Shown here piece by piece: positions 23,953 through 33,404 of a stretch of DNA of 64,000 bases. Source of the DNA: Alphaproteobacteria bacterium (lineage in GTDB: Bacteria > Pseudomonadota > Gammaproteobacteria > Burkholderiales > Burkholderiaceae_C); NCBI GenBank assembly GCA_030054175.1, contig JASGCM010000003.1, positions 1 through 64,000 on the forward strand, written 5' to 3'. The notes beneath the pieces were generated by a model. It was not told the origin of the DNA. It made no database searches and saw nothing but the letters and a program-made list of their open reading frames with translations. Made by a program: the position numbers and the translations under genes. Numbering within the stretch: the stretch's first letter is position 1; every line of letters begins with the position of its first letter.

Positions 23953-24323
23953 TGGACGACTCCCTGGAAACCTTTGTGCCGCTGACTTTCCGCCGCCGGG
24001 GCTCTCGACGGGTAGCCGCCGACGATCGGGACGTTCACGACGTCACCTTGCTGGAGGGAATCGCGCGCGGCTTCTACTGGCAGCACCTTGTCGACAGCGG
24101 CGCCATAAAGAGCGGCTCGGACATCGCTCGGGCAGAAGGGCTGCATCCCTCGGTGCCCAACGAGCTGATGCGTCTGACCCTGCTCGCGCCTGACATCCTG
24201 GACACGCTGATGTCGGGACGGCAACCGCGTCGGATGAACCTGATCTGGTTCCAGCGCAACCCTCTGCCCGTGGACTGGGAAGCTCAGCGGCAGATCGTGC
24301 GGCGATTCGAGGAGGCGGCATGA
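23952..24323 (+). CDS. HTH-like protein downstream of recombinase (copy 1)
   Basis: A 123-residue protein with a KorB/ParB-like helix-turn-helix: SGSDIARAEGLHPSVPNELMR, followed by LTLLAPDILDTLM. It ends with WFQRNPLPVDWEAQR, a signature shared with the protein at 45156-45608. It overlaps the recombinase stop (TGATG). The constant link to the recombinase suggests a DNA-binding accessory, possibly a directionality factor; this is inference. Confidence 0.75.
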   Translation: MDDSLETFVPLTFRRRGSRRVAADDRDVHDVTLLEGIARGFYWQHLVDSGAIKSGSDIARAEGLHPSVPNELMRLTLLAPDILDTLMSGRQPRRMNLIWFQRNPLPVDWEAQRQIVRRFEEAA

Positions 24324-24793
24324 GCAAGAAACACCGGGGTCGATTCAAGGGCGATCCGGTCACTTACCAACTTCCGAATCCGGCTGGCGGCGTGCGACTG
24401 GAGACCTTCGTACCCTGGACCCTGGTGAAGCGGGGGATCAAGAAGCAGGTCATCACGCCGCTTGATGCCCCGCAGCAGTTCCTGTCAGAGGCAACGAGGG
24501 AGCGCGAAGCTCGGGCCACGGCGCAGGACACTTCGCTGATGCGGGCGCTCGGGTTGGCGCACCACTGGCAGCGCCTGCTGGACGAGCAGCGAGCCGCGTC
24601 GGTGGCCGAAATCGCGCGAGCCGAGGGGATGGACGTGACGCAGGTGCGTCGGTTGCTACGCCTGACCCTGCTGGCACCGGAGGTGTTGGAACGGCTCACG
24701 GAATCGCCAGAAGCGGTGCTGGAGCACGTGATGCGGCGGCCTTGGCCGCACGGCTGGAGCGACCAAATGCGAGTGCTCGGGCCGCCTGCCTGA
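24320..24793 (+). CDS. HTH-like protein downstream of recombinase (copy 2)
   Basis: A 157-residue paralogue of the protein before it: SVAEIARAEGMDVTQVRRLLR then LTLLAPEVLERL, with an extra basic N-terminus (MSKKHRGRFKGDP). It lacks the WFQRNPLPVDW tail. It overlaps the upstream gene by four bases. Tandem duplication within the module is seen only in element A; element B has a single version at 45156-45608. A terminator follows at 24816. Confidence 0.7.
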   Translation: MSKKHRGRFKGDPVTYQLPNPAGGVRLETFVPWTLVKRGIKKQVITPLDAPQQFLSEATREREARATAQDTSLMRALGLAHHWQRLLDEQRAASVAEIARAEGMDVTQVRRLLRLTLLAPEVLERLTESPEAVLEHVMRRPWPHGWSDQMRVLGPPA

Positions 24794-24815
24794 GCGCGTT
24801 GAGCCTGACGCGAGC

Positions 24816-24836
24816 ACCGCCTTCGGGCGGTTTTTT
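24816..24836 (+). terminator. Terminator of the element A recombinase operon
   Basis: ACCGCC (24816-24821), TTCG loop, GGCGGT (24826-24831) followed by a run of six T. A standard rho-independent terminator 22 bp after the stop at 24793. Confidence 0.85.
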
Positions 24837-24952
24837 GCGCTTTCTCATCGGTCGGTCGCCTTCTCTACAGGGGTTGCCAACCACAACCGACCGCGTCTAA
24901 ACCCTTGATGGAAAAGGAAGTGACCTCGAGAACGCTCTCGAGACCACCAGAG

Positions 24953-24970
24953 AAAACAGAGAATAGAGAC
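24953..24970. repeat. 18-bp repeat, candidate attachment site (left copy)
   Basis: AAAACAGAGAATAGAGAC differs in one base from 45706-45723. It lies 160 bp after the recombinase operon of element A; the other copy lies 98 bp after that of element B. The 389-bp gap 24794-25182 contains otherwise only the terminators at 24816 and 25053 and the imperfect palindrome CTCGAGAACGCTCTCGAG just before this repeat; no gene is seen. Confidence 0.5.
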
Positions 24971-25052
24971 GTCTGGACGGAGGCGAGAAAACCGAGTTTG
25001 GGGCGGTCACGCTCGCGAGGCAGCGGTGCGTTTCAGGGGGGAACGGGCAAAA

Positions 25053-25084
25053 AAAATCCCAACCGGATAAGGGTTGGGATTTTG
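25053..25084. terminator. Bidirectional terminator
   Basis: AAAATCCCAACC at 25053-25064 pairs with GGTTGGGATTTT at 25072-25083, with A and T runs on both sides, so it can end transcription in either direction. It separates the recombinase operon from the end of the defence operon. Confidence 0.8.
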
Positions 25085-25182
25085 AGTATTGGTGGCGGAC
25101 CGTTGACTGTCTCAGTCACCAATTTCTGAGCCAAATAGCAATGGAGAGTAATGCTGCGGGCTGGCGGGGGACTCCGAAATTT

Positions 25183-26733
25183 TCAACTTGCGCTCCTGCT
25201 GGAATGCGTCTCCAACCAGCGTTGCCCGAGGGTGGTCAGGCGATAGCGCTGGTTGCTACTGCGTGGCTTGTTGGGCAGTGTCATCTCGATCACACCAAGG
25301 ACCAAAGCCGGTTTAAGGTAGGCATTCCGGAAATGATCCTCATGCTTGAGCGCCAGCGCATCCTGAATCTGCTGCCGAGGCATTTCACCGTCCAGAACGC
25401 GTAGCAGACGCTCAACTTCCCCGGTGACTTCCCCGGTGACTTCCCCGGTAGCTTGCTCGGTGGGCGTGATTCTCCCCATGGCCAGTGGATGGCTCGGCAA
25501 GCGGATCACAAACGAAAGTCGGTCGTCATCCGTTTCAAACAGCGGTGCGGGCGAGCCATTGGCGGCCATCACCTTAAGGATTTTTGGGATGCCCGTCGAG
25601 CGGCCTTCCGTCAGGTCAAGTTCTTTCAGGAACTCGCCAATCCGCCGGTTGCGGTAGCGGCGGCTGACTGCCCGACCAGCCCGAAGGTCCTCCAGTCGGA
25701 TGGATCGATCGGGCCCGGGGAAGCTGACGACGACCAACTCGTTGTGGCTGATGCGCACCTCGATAGGCTCGCGTTCTTCGTAGGACCGGTGATAGACCGC
25801 GTTGACCACGGCTTCCTCGATGGCCGCATAGGGAAAGTTCCAGACCCGCGTGGCCTCAGCGCGGTCCGGGTGTTTGAGCACGGTTTCGATCAGAAAATTG
25901 CGCTGGATATAACTCAGGGCCTCACGCGTCATCCGCGCCAGTGACCCCTTGAAAATCTTTTCCTCGAAGCGATCACCGCCCGCACCGTCGGGAAACCAGA
26001 CCACATCAATCTGCACGCCGGGGAAAAACCGCTCCGGTGTCTCATTGAAAAACAGCAAGCCCACGTTCTTGGGCCACGGCGACTCGGCAGGCCCGCCCGC
26101 CAGGTTCATTTGCCGTGCCAATGCATCGACCGACAGCCCGGTCGCATCCGCCGCCAATGCGCTGTCGACCTCCTGCAAAAAAGCCTGCATCAGCGGTTTG
26201 GACAAGTCGCTCAGCTTTGCCTGCTGGTTAAAGCGATCATCCCACGGCACCTGTGCGGTCAGGCTGAGCAACTCCTGTTCGGTACCGCCTTTCGCCTCGA
26301 CCGTGCTGCTGTAGCGACGGATGTAGTAATGCCAGGTTTTGTGCTTCGCGCTGACCGAGGCCGGTGCCTTGTAAGGACGATGCATCCCACCCGGAGCCCA
26401 CAGTACGATCAGCTTGCGCCCCTCAACTTCCTGAACGCTCAATGCCGGGAAATAAGGCGGCTGAATCAACTGGCAGGCAGCCAATAACTCCTGCTGAATC
26501 TTGTCCAACTGGTTGTCCAGCAAACCCACTGGCGGAAAAACGGGCTGACCATTGGCATCACAATCCTGCCCGATCACCACGTAACCGCCGCCGAGGTTTT
26601 CAAAATCGTTGGCAAAGGCGCACAGAGTGCGGATGATCGCGTCCGGGTTCCATCCGGCCTTGTACTCGATGCGTTCGCCCTCGACCGTGCGTTGACGCAG
26701 AAGGTCGGTGAGGTTGATAGGAAGTTTGGTCAT
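25183..26733 (-). CDS. AlbA_2 (Schlafen-type) ATP-binding protein, COG2865
   Basis: A 516-residue protein, last gene of the defence operon. The N-terminal AlbA_2 domain starts with EGERIEYKAGWNPDAIIRTLCAFAN and includes GGGYVVIGQD. The middle is a GHKL/RecG-like C domain (YAAIEEAVVNAVYHRSY). Then follow the repeats TGEVTGEVTGEV and a winged-helix C-terminus. COG2865 proteins are common in defence islands and next to restriction systems; the molecular role is not settled. It overlaps the mcrC gene by four bases, so it is co-translated with the restriction genes. Confidence 0.88.
   Translation of the reverse strand: MTKLPINLTDLLRQRTVEGERIEYKAGWNPDAIIRTLCAFANDFENLGGGYVVIGQDCDANGQPVFPPVGLLDNQLDKIQQELLAACQLIQPPYFPALSVQEVEGRKLIVLWAPGGMHRPYKAPASVSAKHKTWHYYIRRYSSTVEAKGGTEQELLSLTAQVPWDDRFNQQAKLSDLSKPLMQAFLQEVDSALAADATGLSVDALARQMNLAGGPAESPWPKNVGLLFFNETPERFFPGVQIDVVWFPDGAGGDRFEEKIFKGSLARMTREALSYIQRNFLIETVLKHPDRAEATRVWNFPYAAIEEAVVNAVYHRSYEEREPIEVRISHNELVVVSFPGPDRSIRLEDLRAGRAVSRRYRNRRIGEFLKELDLTEGRSTGIPKILKVMAANGSPAPLFETDDDRLSFVIRLPSHPLAMGRITPTEQATGEVTGEVTGEVERLLRVLDGEMPRQQIQDALALKHEDHFRNAYLKPALVLGVIEMTLPNKPRSSNQRYRLTTLGQRWLETHSSRSAS
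25415..25450. repeat. Three tandem 12-bp repeats within the AlbA_2 gene
   Basis: ACTTCCCCGGTG occurs at 25415-25426 and 25427-25438, and with one change at 25439-25450. On the coding strand it encodes three TGEV units. The repeat marks the hinge between the ATPase-like and winged-helix parts, where copy number varies in related proteins, and could change length by slippage. Confidence 0.8.
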
Positions 26734-28103
26734 ATCAAGGCAACTTCTTTGGGCTGGATGGCAGGTTCAGGGCTCACACTCTCCACTGGCGACCGGGGAA
26801 TAAAGCATGCATCGAGACTGCCACAAACCGGCAGAAGCAAGCTTTTGTCCCGTAAACAAAACGGCAGCACCCACAGACGTAACCCATCAGATTTTGGAAA
26901 CTCGAACACGGGCAACGCCTTATCGAAGGCATCCGTTTTTGGGTAGATCAGTACCACATCACTCGGACCATCGAGATAGCATTGCCCGTAGGCGTGCATC
27001 TGGTAGAAGTCAGACTGCGCCAGACCGTATTTGTCTGTTCCGTTCGCTCTGGTTCCATCAATTAGCTTCCACTTGGTGTCCAATACCAATTTGTTGCTCA
27101 CCGACTCTCGAACCAATAAATCAGGCTTTAGCCAAAACCAGTTCTGCCCTTGGTGACTGACGAGGGAAAAACTACGCGCCTGCGTCTTTAGGGTGAAAGG
27201 TTGCGCAAGTTGCCTAGCCAGATGCTTGGCCACGAAGGCTTCGAAAACAGCCTCCATTGGAAAAAGTAGCGACGGTGCGCGGTTGCCACCGGTGCCAGTC
27301 AGTGGTGATTCGTCTTCCAGAATCAGGCGTGCCCACGCCAGTGAATCTGCATAGTGCCCCATGCCCCGATCCAACCGTACCCGCTGGAAATCCAGTCCGA
27401 ACTGGCTGGAAGTCGGAACTTCGGCAAAGACAAAACAGAGTTCACGTGCGAGTTGCTGATTCGCTTGCGATGCCGACAATAACAGCACGCAACGCAATGC
27501 CGAATGCAGCAACCGGTTCTCGGGACGGTTGGTCGAAAACTCGTCGCGTTCAGTAAAAAACCGATCCGCCCGACATAGATTCTGATGCAGGTGCTGAGAC
27601 ACCATCAGCTTGCCACGTAGCGCAAACAAGTTGTCTTGACGGCTCGTGTAATCGCTGCGCAGACCACGCTTGACGATATGTTCCACCGACCGCAAAAACT
27701 CCCCGATGAAGACCTCCAGCAAGGGCATTCGCGCGGCGGCAAGCTTGGCGCTGTCGGTCTGGATATGGCGGAAACCGCCCAGGCAGCGCAACATTTCGAT
27801 CAGCAGTTGCCTTGCCTCCTTGTCACCGCCGCCGATGGCCTTGCCCACCTTGGGCAACACTTCGATCTGGTATCCGTCGGGCGCACGTATGACACCCACA
27901 AAACTCGTCACCTGAACAGAAAGGCGTCCACGCCGCTGAGTCAGTCGCAACCAGGCGGCTTCACCTTGCTCGGCGGTGCGCAAGCACTGCAATACCAGCC
28001 AACTAAACACAGGAGCCGGAACGCAGCGCAAACCTTCTGTCTCGCTGAACCCCAGCACACTCGGCACCAGAGCATCGAATTCGTAGATCGTGATGCCGCT
28101 CAT
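26730..28103 (-). CDS. mcrC: McrC-type nuclease subunit (type IV restriction)
   Basis: A 457-residue protein of the McrC family. The N-terminal part carries the usual GVIRAPDGYQIEVLPKVG segment that contacts the McrB ring. The C-terminal PD-(D/E)XK nuclease has LKPDLLVRESVSNKLVLDTKWK as active site (Asp, then Asp-x-Lys). With McrB it cuts DNA that carries modified cytosines or similar marks. It lies 17 bp after mcrB and overlaps the next gene, as expected for an operon. Confidence 0.92.
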   Translation of the reverse strand: MSGITIYEFDALVPSVLGFSETEGLRCVPAPVFSWLVLQCLRTAEQGEAAWLRLTQRRGRLSVQVTSFVGVIRAPDGYQIEVLPKVGKAIGGGDKEARQLLIEMLRCLGGFRHIQTDSAKLAAARMPLLEVFIGEFLRSVEHIVKRGLRSDYTSRQDNLFALRGKLMVSQHLHQNLCRADRFFTERDEFSTNRPENRLLHSALRCVLLLSASQANQQLARELCFVFAEVPTSSQFGLDFQRVRLDRGMGHYADSLAWARLILEDESPLTGTGGNRAPSLLFPMEAVFEAFVAKHLARQLAQPFTLKTQARSFSLVSHQGQNWFWLKPDLLVRESVSNKLVLDTKWKLIDGTRANGTDKYGLAQSDFYQMHAYGQCYLDGPSDVVLIYPKTDAFDKALPVFEFPKSDGLRLWVLPFCLRDKSLLLPVCGSLDACFIPRSPVESVSPEPAIQPKEVALI

Positions 28104-28120
28104 TCGTGTTCCCTTGGCTG

Positions 28121-30640
28121 TCAGGAGATCGGCATCTGGTAGATGCCGATGTAGGCATCGGGCTTCGAAAATGCGATTTCTTGCACGGCATAACGCCGCT
28201 TGGTGCCATATGCGTCCAAGCCATGATCGCTGCCAAACAGACTATTCAAGTCTTGCTCGTGATCCTGGCTTTCGCGGATGAAGTGCGTCTGCTTGTCGTC
28301 CTTCTTCTGATTGTCACCAAGCACCAGCCGAATCTTCTGCCAGTCCTCGAAAAAGTACTCCTCCAGCAGGGGCACGATGCGGTTGCGAAATACCTGCTTG
28401 AGGGCTGCAAACCTTTCAACGCCATCGGGCACTTTTTCCAATGCCATAAAGTAAGAGTGACCAATGCAGTGATCGCGGTCGTAAAGCGCCTCGATCCGTT
28501 GATTGATTCGATGCAGCATCTCCCGCACGTCGATGACCCCGGATTCGAGCGTGACCACCAGACCGGCGAGTGGAGCGCTGTCCGGGTCGGCGGGGTCTTT
28601 TACAGGTCGGGTGTCGGGCATCAAAGCCACGAAGTCGAAGCGCCGTCGCAGAGCTGTATCCAGCAAGGCCAGCGAGCGATCCGCCGTGTTCATCGTGCCT
28701 ATGATGTCTACATTGGCAGGTACGGAAAACTTATCGCCAGAGTATGCCAGCGTGACTTCGGCGGGTGGCCTGCTGCCATCGAGTGGATCGCGCTTGTCGG
28801 CTTCGATCAGCGTAATCAGCTCACCGAGGATTTTGCTGATATTGCCGCGATTGATCTCGTCGATCACCATCGCAAAACGTTGATCTGGTGCAAGGCGCGC
28901 CTTGCGGCACAGCTCCTTGAATACCCCCGGGCGAATCTCGTACTGGATTTCACCGGCCTCGGCATCGTCATTCAGCACCGGGCGCAAACCCTCGACGAAC
29001 TCCTCATACCCGTAGGACTGGTGGAAGGTGACAAAGCTATAGCGCTGCACCGCTCCCGCATTCTGGTGGCCAGCCTTCATCTGCTCGACGAGTGCGATCA
29101 GATCCTCGCACGCGTCCTGCCAGTCACCGGCAAATTGCCACACCGATTCAGCGGACTTGTCAAACACTGCGGGGCTTAGTCGCTTCTTCATCTTTACCGT
29201 GGTCGACTCATCCACCGTGTGATTCTGCAATGTGCGCCACAGTGTTTGCCGCACATTGCGATTCGAGCCATTGGCCGAGACGATGGCGTGGATAAACGGG
29301 TGTTCGGCGATTTCACTCACCTTGGCCTTGCCACCGAGGTCATAGAGTGCCGCTGCTGCGCACTCCCACCATTTGAGTACGGCAATCTTTTCTGCGATGA
29401 CCTGGCTGCGCCATTCTTCAGGAGATACCGATTGCATCGCCTGCTCATAATTCTGTTTCAACAAGCGGGTGAGAGTGTAAGTTTTTCCGGTGCCGGGCGG
29501 ACCATAGTAGATGCGATTCAGGGCCGTGTCGATTGGCTTAGACGCGGTGACTGGAACTGGTGCAGTGGCGATAGATGGGGGATTAGTTTTCAGACTGGTT
29601 GCTTCAATTGGCTCTCCAGCCAGACCGGCCAATTCGGCCAAATCGGTATCAAAGAATGGCTTGAGCAAGGTGTTTTCAAACTCGGGCAGGTCGTGTGCAC
29701 CGACCATCTTGAATGTGGACCGGTAATTCGGCGTCCATCCTTTCTGGCCGCCCTGATAGCCGCCTTTCTTAACCGCAGTTTTCAGGACACGATAGCCGCG
29801 TTGCAGCCAGCCATCACCCTTGTCACATGGCACGGCATCAGAAGTGAACTGCCCAACAAGCGGCAGACTTTCGTTGCCATGACACAGATAGAACAACGTG
29901 CCAATCGGAATTTTCTTGAACTCCGCGCCTTGACCTTTTGCCGTATCGCCGTGCATGACCCCCAATTCAGCCTGAACGTAGTGCTGCCTTTCTTCTACCG
30001 AAAAGTCATTGACGCCATGCGATAGTTTCCAGATCGCCATATTTTTCTTACTCCATGCATCCCAAATTTGCCGCCCGAATTCCAGGATGCCTAGCTTTAC
30101 AGGGAGTTTTGCCACCGCCGCCTTCTGCAAAACCGCCATGCTGCGGGCCGCCGTATCGCCCACGAAGACCGCCAGCGGTGCCTTCTTGAAAATATCGACG
30201 ATGACAGGCGATTGTCGATTTTGATAATGGAAGGCGATCTTCCACTTGTAGGCTTCGCCAAGATGCTCAAATTTCTCGATGCCATCGAGATAGCATTGAG
30301 CGGCCAAGGTGGCCACTTGCGCCACGTGGCTGCGCACCTGCAGGAAGGCTTCTTCCGCCGATGCGCCCAACGAGGAATACCAGCCGTGCGTATCGGAATA
30401 GCTCAGCTTGGCATCACTCGTTTTGTCGTCGGTATCCTTGCGCGAGAACACGCCGAACTTGAACGACGAGCCGCCCCATATGCTGCCCAGTTCGTCTAGC
30501 CGCGATTCAATCCAATAGGTAAAGCTATCTTTCGACCCGGCCTGGGTGTATTCGTCCAACGTCATCGTGGACAGACGCGCCAACGGCCAGACGTTGAGGA
30601 ACTCATCCCATAGTTCGTATTGCTTCTTCAAATCACTCAT
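28121..30640 (-). CDS. mcrB: McrB-type GTPase/AAA+ subunit (type IV restriction)
   Basis: An 839-residue protein. The N-terminal 350 residues are a DNA-recognition region unlike that of E. coli McrB, with a PrimPol-independent domain of the kind found in long McrB proteins. The AAA+ part has Walker A YYGPPGTGKTYTL (about residue 380), the family hallmark AMVIDEINRGNISKILGE (about residue 590) and IGTMNTADRSLALLDTALRRRF. The start was set at 30640, where the ATG has better spacing than a GTG nine bases upstream. It is fourth in the operon, 46 bp... after res, with no terminator between. Confidence 0.92.
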   Translation of the reverse strand: MSDLKKQYELWDEFLNVWPLARLSTMTLDEYTQAGSKDSFTYWIESRLDELGSIWGGSSFKFGVFSRKDTDDKTSDAKLSYSDTHGWYSSLGASAEEAFLQVRSHVAQVATLAAQCYLDGIEKFEHLGEAYKWKIAFHYQNRQSPVIVDIFKKAPLAVFVGDTAARSMAVLQKAAVAKLPVKLGILEFGRQIWDAWSKKNMAIWKLSHGVNDFSVEERQHYVQAELGVMHGDTAKGQGAEFKKIPIGTLFYLCHGNESLPLVGQFTSDAVPCDKGDGWLQRGYRVLKTAVKKGGYQGGQKGWTPNYRSTFKMVGAHDLPEFENTLLKPFFDTDLAELAGLAGEPIEATSLKTNPPSIATAPVPVTASKPIDTALNRIYYGPPGTGKTYTLTRLLKQNYEQAMQSVSPEEWRSQVIAEKIAVLKWWECAAAALYDLGGKAKVSEIAEHPFIHAIVSANGSNRNVRQTLWRTLQNHTVDESTTVKMKKRLSPAVFDKSAESVWQFAGDWQDACEDLIALVEQMKAGHQNAGAVQRYSFVTFHQSYGYEEFVEGLRPVLNDDAEAGEIQYEIRPGVFKELCRKARLAPDQRFAMVIDEINRGNISKILGELITLIEADKRDPLDGSRPPAEVTLAYSGDKFSVPANVDIIGTMNTADRSLALLDTALRRRFDFVALMPDTRPVKDPADPDSAPLAGLVVTLESGVIDVREMLHRINQRIEALYDRDHCIGHSYFMALEKVPDGVERFAALKQVFRNRIVPLLEEYFFEDWQKIRLVLGDNQKKDDKQTHFIRESQDHEQDLNSLFGSDHGLDAYGTKRRYAVQEIAFSKPDAYIGIYQMPIS

Positions 30641-30695
30641 TTGTGCCACACCTTCACAACGAGAAACGAGGCGGAAGTCTGGGTTTGATCTGGCG

Positions 30696-33401
30696 TCATC
30701 TCAAATGCTCCTCAATCCAGTCCCACCGCTTGTCCTTGACCATCACGAACCGGCATCGCCCATCGGACAGGTTCGCCCACAGACCGCCAATCAATCGGTC
30801 ATCCTCGGCAGATAACCAGCGGTCGGCCCCTTTGTATTCTACTGCGAGAACCGTTCCAGGATTGCCATCCTTTCCGGAAAGCTGGCACAAGAAGTCCGGA
30901 TAGAAACGCCCATCCGCCTTTTGCAGGAAGAACGAACTCCCTTCGCGCCGCACCAGATTACGCACCCAGAACTGAACACGACCCTGCTGTGCCTGAATAT
31001 CCAGCCAGCAAGCGCACTCGAATTCCTCCTTGCTGTCGAAATCGCCAATGCGGCCGTAGAAATGCTTCCTAAAATCGAAGTGACCGAAGCGGCCGTCATA
31101 GTCGCGGCTAGGCGCATAAGCATGCGGGTGAAAATCGAAGGCGTATTGATCGGTCACCGCGACGCGGGATGCAGCGTCGTCACCGAATAGCGTTTGCTGG
31201 AATGCCTTGCCCACTGCCTGTTTGCGCAAGTCCCGGATACGCGCCTCAAGGCGATTGCGGATCAAGAATTTTTGCAGATTGGCGCGTGCCAGCGTGACAT
31301 CGACTCGGCGCAGCAGTTCGGTCAGCCACGCGGCGACAAAGGTCTGCTTGCTCGCGTGGGTGAGTGATTGCTCTGGAAGATTGCGGCAAAGCCAGGTGGC
31401 GAGGCGAATTTCATCCCAGTTCTCAGGTTGGTACACCAGGCCCAAGTCGCGTTGCAGATCGGGCAAGAAACGTGATATGACACGACCAGAGGTGTCGTCC
31501 ACGTCGATCTCACCACCTTCCGAGACCTTAAAACCCGCACCAAGTGCAGAGAGGTCATCGGCCGTTGGCGCTGCATCGTAAGGCGAGAGGTCCCACGGGT
31601 ACTCCAGCACCTCTGGGTCGTCGAATAATTGCAACTCACCCTGAAGGCGCAACGTCAATTGTGGAACGTAGAAGCGTTCACCCAGTTCGGCAGGTGTCTG
31701 GAAAAATTCGATGGCCGTGGTACGGCTGACTTCGGCGGCTTCAACAATGGCCGCTGCTGCGGTTTCTGACTTGACTGATGCCTTTAGTGTTTCGGCTTCG
31801 TCCTCGGTCAGCGGGGTACTGATGGTTAGTGTATTTAGCTTGCCATCCCAACTTACCTTGTCGCGGATCGTCTTGGGCACGCTCTTGAGATCGGGCTTCT
31901 CAGACAAAGTAATCGCCACTGGTCGAACGACAACGCGTCCGGCATGGCCCTCCATATCCAGCCGCGATTGTTCGGCCTTGGCAGCGGTCACGAACTCGTT
32001 CACTTCGCGCCGCTCGAAGCCTGCCCCAGCTACCAATCGATCACGCAAGGCGCTGGCGGTTTCGGCAAAGTTGCGCGAGACGACGAAGGCGTAGGACTGA
32101 TTCAGCGCTCGAGCCTGCCGATGACTCGCCCCCGGTTGCCGCAATACCCGCCCGAGCAACTGCTCTACCGTCGTGGCGGAATGTAGTGATGCCATGCTGA
32201 CCAGGATGTAGGCAAAGGGGCAGTCCCAGCCTTCGGCAAGCGCCTTCTGAGTGATGACGAATTTCACCGGGCAGCTTGGGTCGGCAATGCCCAGCTTGTA
32301 GTCCGCATCGATCTGCTCCAGCCCTTTTTCTTCGCCGGTGGCTACGATGATCTCGCTGGCCGGAATGCCGTGGTTGCTAATCAGCTCGTTGCGCACACGC
32401 TCGAAATCCAGCGTATCCACACCGGCCCGGCGCGGCTCTGATTGAATCAACACTAGCGGCCGCAAGTAGGCGGCACCCGCCCGGCGTTCATCATCGGCCA
32501 ATTTGTGCAGGGCATCGCGGCGGCCTATGGCGTCGGCCAGACACTGTTGCCAGTTCGGCTCCGTTTCGAGCACCACCGGTAGTTTGATCATTTCTTCCGC
32601 CTTCAATTCGGCGGCGGATACGCTGTGCAATACGTTACTGGGCGTGCGCTCCAGATCGGGCGTTGCGGTCAGTTCCATCACCCCGCTGGGGCGGAAGCGC
32701 GCCAACATGTCGAAGGCCAGTTCGGTCCGGTTGTTGTGCGCTTCGTCGACAACCACGAAGGGTCGGCGCAGACGCAGCACGTTGGCCAGTGAATAGGGCG
32801 TGATCCGTTCCGTGCCTTCGCCCTCGCTTAACAACTCGTGCCGCTGCGTGGGTGATAGATTGTCGAAATGGTGCATCAGCGCGCCGCTGGACTGGTACAC
32901 CTTGCGGCATTCTTCCTCTTCCACCTGAAACGCCTGCCGGGTGGCGACGATGATGGTCGTCGACGTATCCAGCGTGGCGCGAGTGACGCTCTTGGCTTCT
33001 TCCAGATCCAGCACGGTGATCGTGCCGGTTTCACGTAATGCCGTATGGTAGGGGTGCTGGCGGTCGCGCAAGGCACGCAAAGTCTGCTCGCGGATCGGCT
33101 TGCTCGGCACCAGCCACAGGATGACGCTGTGCTCGCAACGTAGCAGGTGTGTGTTTACCAACGCCACGCTCTTCGCGGCCAACCAGGTTTTGCCACCACC
33201 AGTGGGCACGCGCAGGCAGAAGTACGGCATGTCGGACGGGAAGCCCGACAGCGGGTTATAGGTATTGCCACGGCCCCACAGGCGCTCCGTGGTGGCGGTG
33301 AAGGCAATCGACGGTGATGGCAGCTCGTGGCAGGCCTTGAAGTAGGCTTCCACACTGTCGAGGACTTGCGACTGGTAGGTTTTTGCGGCGAATGTGGTCA
33401 T
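30696..33401 (-). CDS. res: Type III restriction enzyme, Res subunit
   Basis: A 901-residue SF2 helicase-nuclease. Walker A is in VPTGGGKTWLAAKS (about residue 67), the DEAH-like box in FVVVDEAHNNRT (about residue 215), and motif VI in QLLGRVLRQPG. The C-terminal nuclease has GRFYPDFLCQL and VLAVEYKGAD, the PD-(D/E)XK site near residues 832-855. It works only with Mod, whose gene ends three bases upstream. All motifs seen are intact. Confidence 0.95.
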   Translation of the reverse strand: MTTFAAKTYQSQVLDSVEAYFKACHELPSPSIAFTATTERLWGRGNTYNPLSGFPSDMPYFCLRVPTGGGKTWLAAKSVALVNTHLLRCEHSVILWLVPSKPIREQTLRALRDRQHPYHTALRETGTITVLDLEEAKSVTRATLDTSTTIIVATRQAFQVEEEECRKVYQSSGALMHHFDNLSPTQRHELLSEGEGTERITPYSLANVLRLRRPFVVVDEAHNNRTELAFDMLARFRPSGVMELTATPDLERTPSNVLHSVSAAELKAEEMIKLPVVLETEPNWQQCLADAIGRRDALHKLADDERRAGAAYLRPLVLIQSEPRRAGVDTLDFERVRNELISNHGIPASEIIVATGEEKGLEQIDADYKLGIADPSCPVKFVITQKALAEGWDCPFAYILVSMASLHSATTVEQLLGRVLRQPGASHRQARALNQSYAFVVSRNFAETASALRDRLVAGAGFERREVNEFVTAAKAEQSRLDMEGHAGRVVVRPVAITLSEKPDLKSVPKTIRDKVSWDGKLNTLTISTPLTEDEAETLKASVKSETAAAAIVEAAEVSRTTAIEFFQTPAELGERFYVPQLTLRLQGELQLFDDPEVLEYPWDLSPYDAAPTADDLSALGAGFKVSEGGEIDVDDTSGRVISRFLPDLQRDLGLVYQPENWDEIRLATWLCRNLPEQSLTHASKQTFVAAWLTELLRRVDVTLARANLQKFLIRNRLEARIRDLRKQAVGKAFQQTLFGDDAASRVAVTDQYAFDFHPHAYAPSRDYDGRFGHFDFRKHFYGRIGDFDSKEEFECACWLDIQAQQGRVQFWVRNLVRREGSSFFLQKADGRFYPDFLCQLSGKDGNPGTVLAVEYKGADRWLSAEDDRLIGGLWANLSDGRCRFVMVKDKRWDWIEEHLR

Positions 33402-33404
33402 GGC

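Larger units (their letters stand above)
1..24970. mobile_element. Element A: HK97-type prophage, left end outside window
   Basis: Capsid, protease, portal, terminase and HNH genes at 1-6866, a replication and recombination module at 9935-18128, regulators at 20654-21763 and a serine recombinase module at 22127-24793 together show an integrated tailed phage. Most genes lie on the minus strand. No tail or lysis genes are visible, so these must lie to the left of the window. The right boundary is inferred from the 18-bp repeat at 24953-24970, which recurs at the right end of element B. The prophage looks intact over the part seen, because no broken phage gene was found. Confidence 0.8.

Noticed and set aside
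25091-25130. TTGGTGGCGGA sequence after the terminator, looks like the 3' end of a tRNA or tmRNA on the minus strand
   Set aside because: No T-arm or acceptor pairing follows, so a second ssrA end or tRNA is not supported.
28106-29179. 357-residue plus-strand frame antisense to mcrB
   Set aside because: mcrB has clear AAA+ motifs on the other strand; the antisense frame is a by-product of codon bias.
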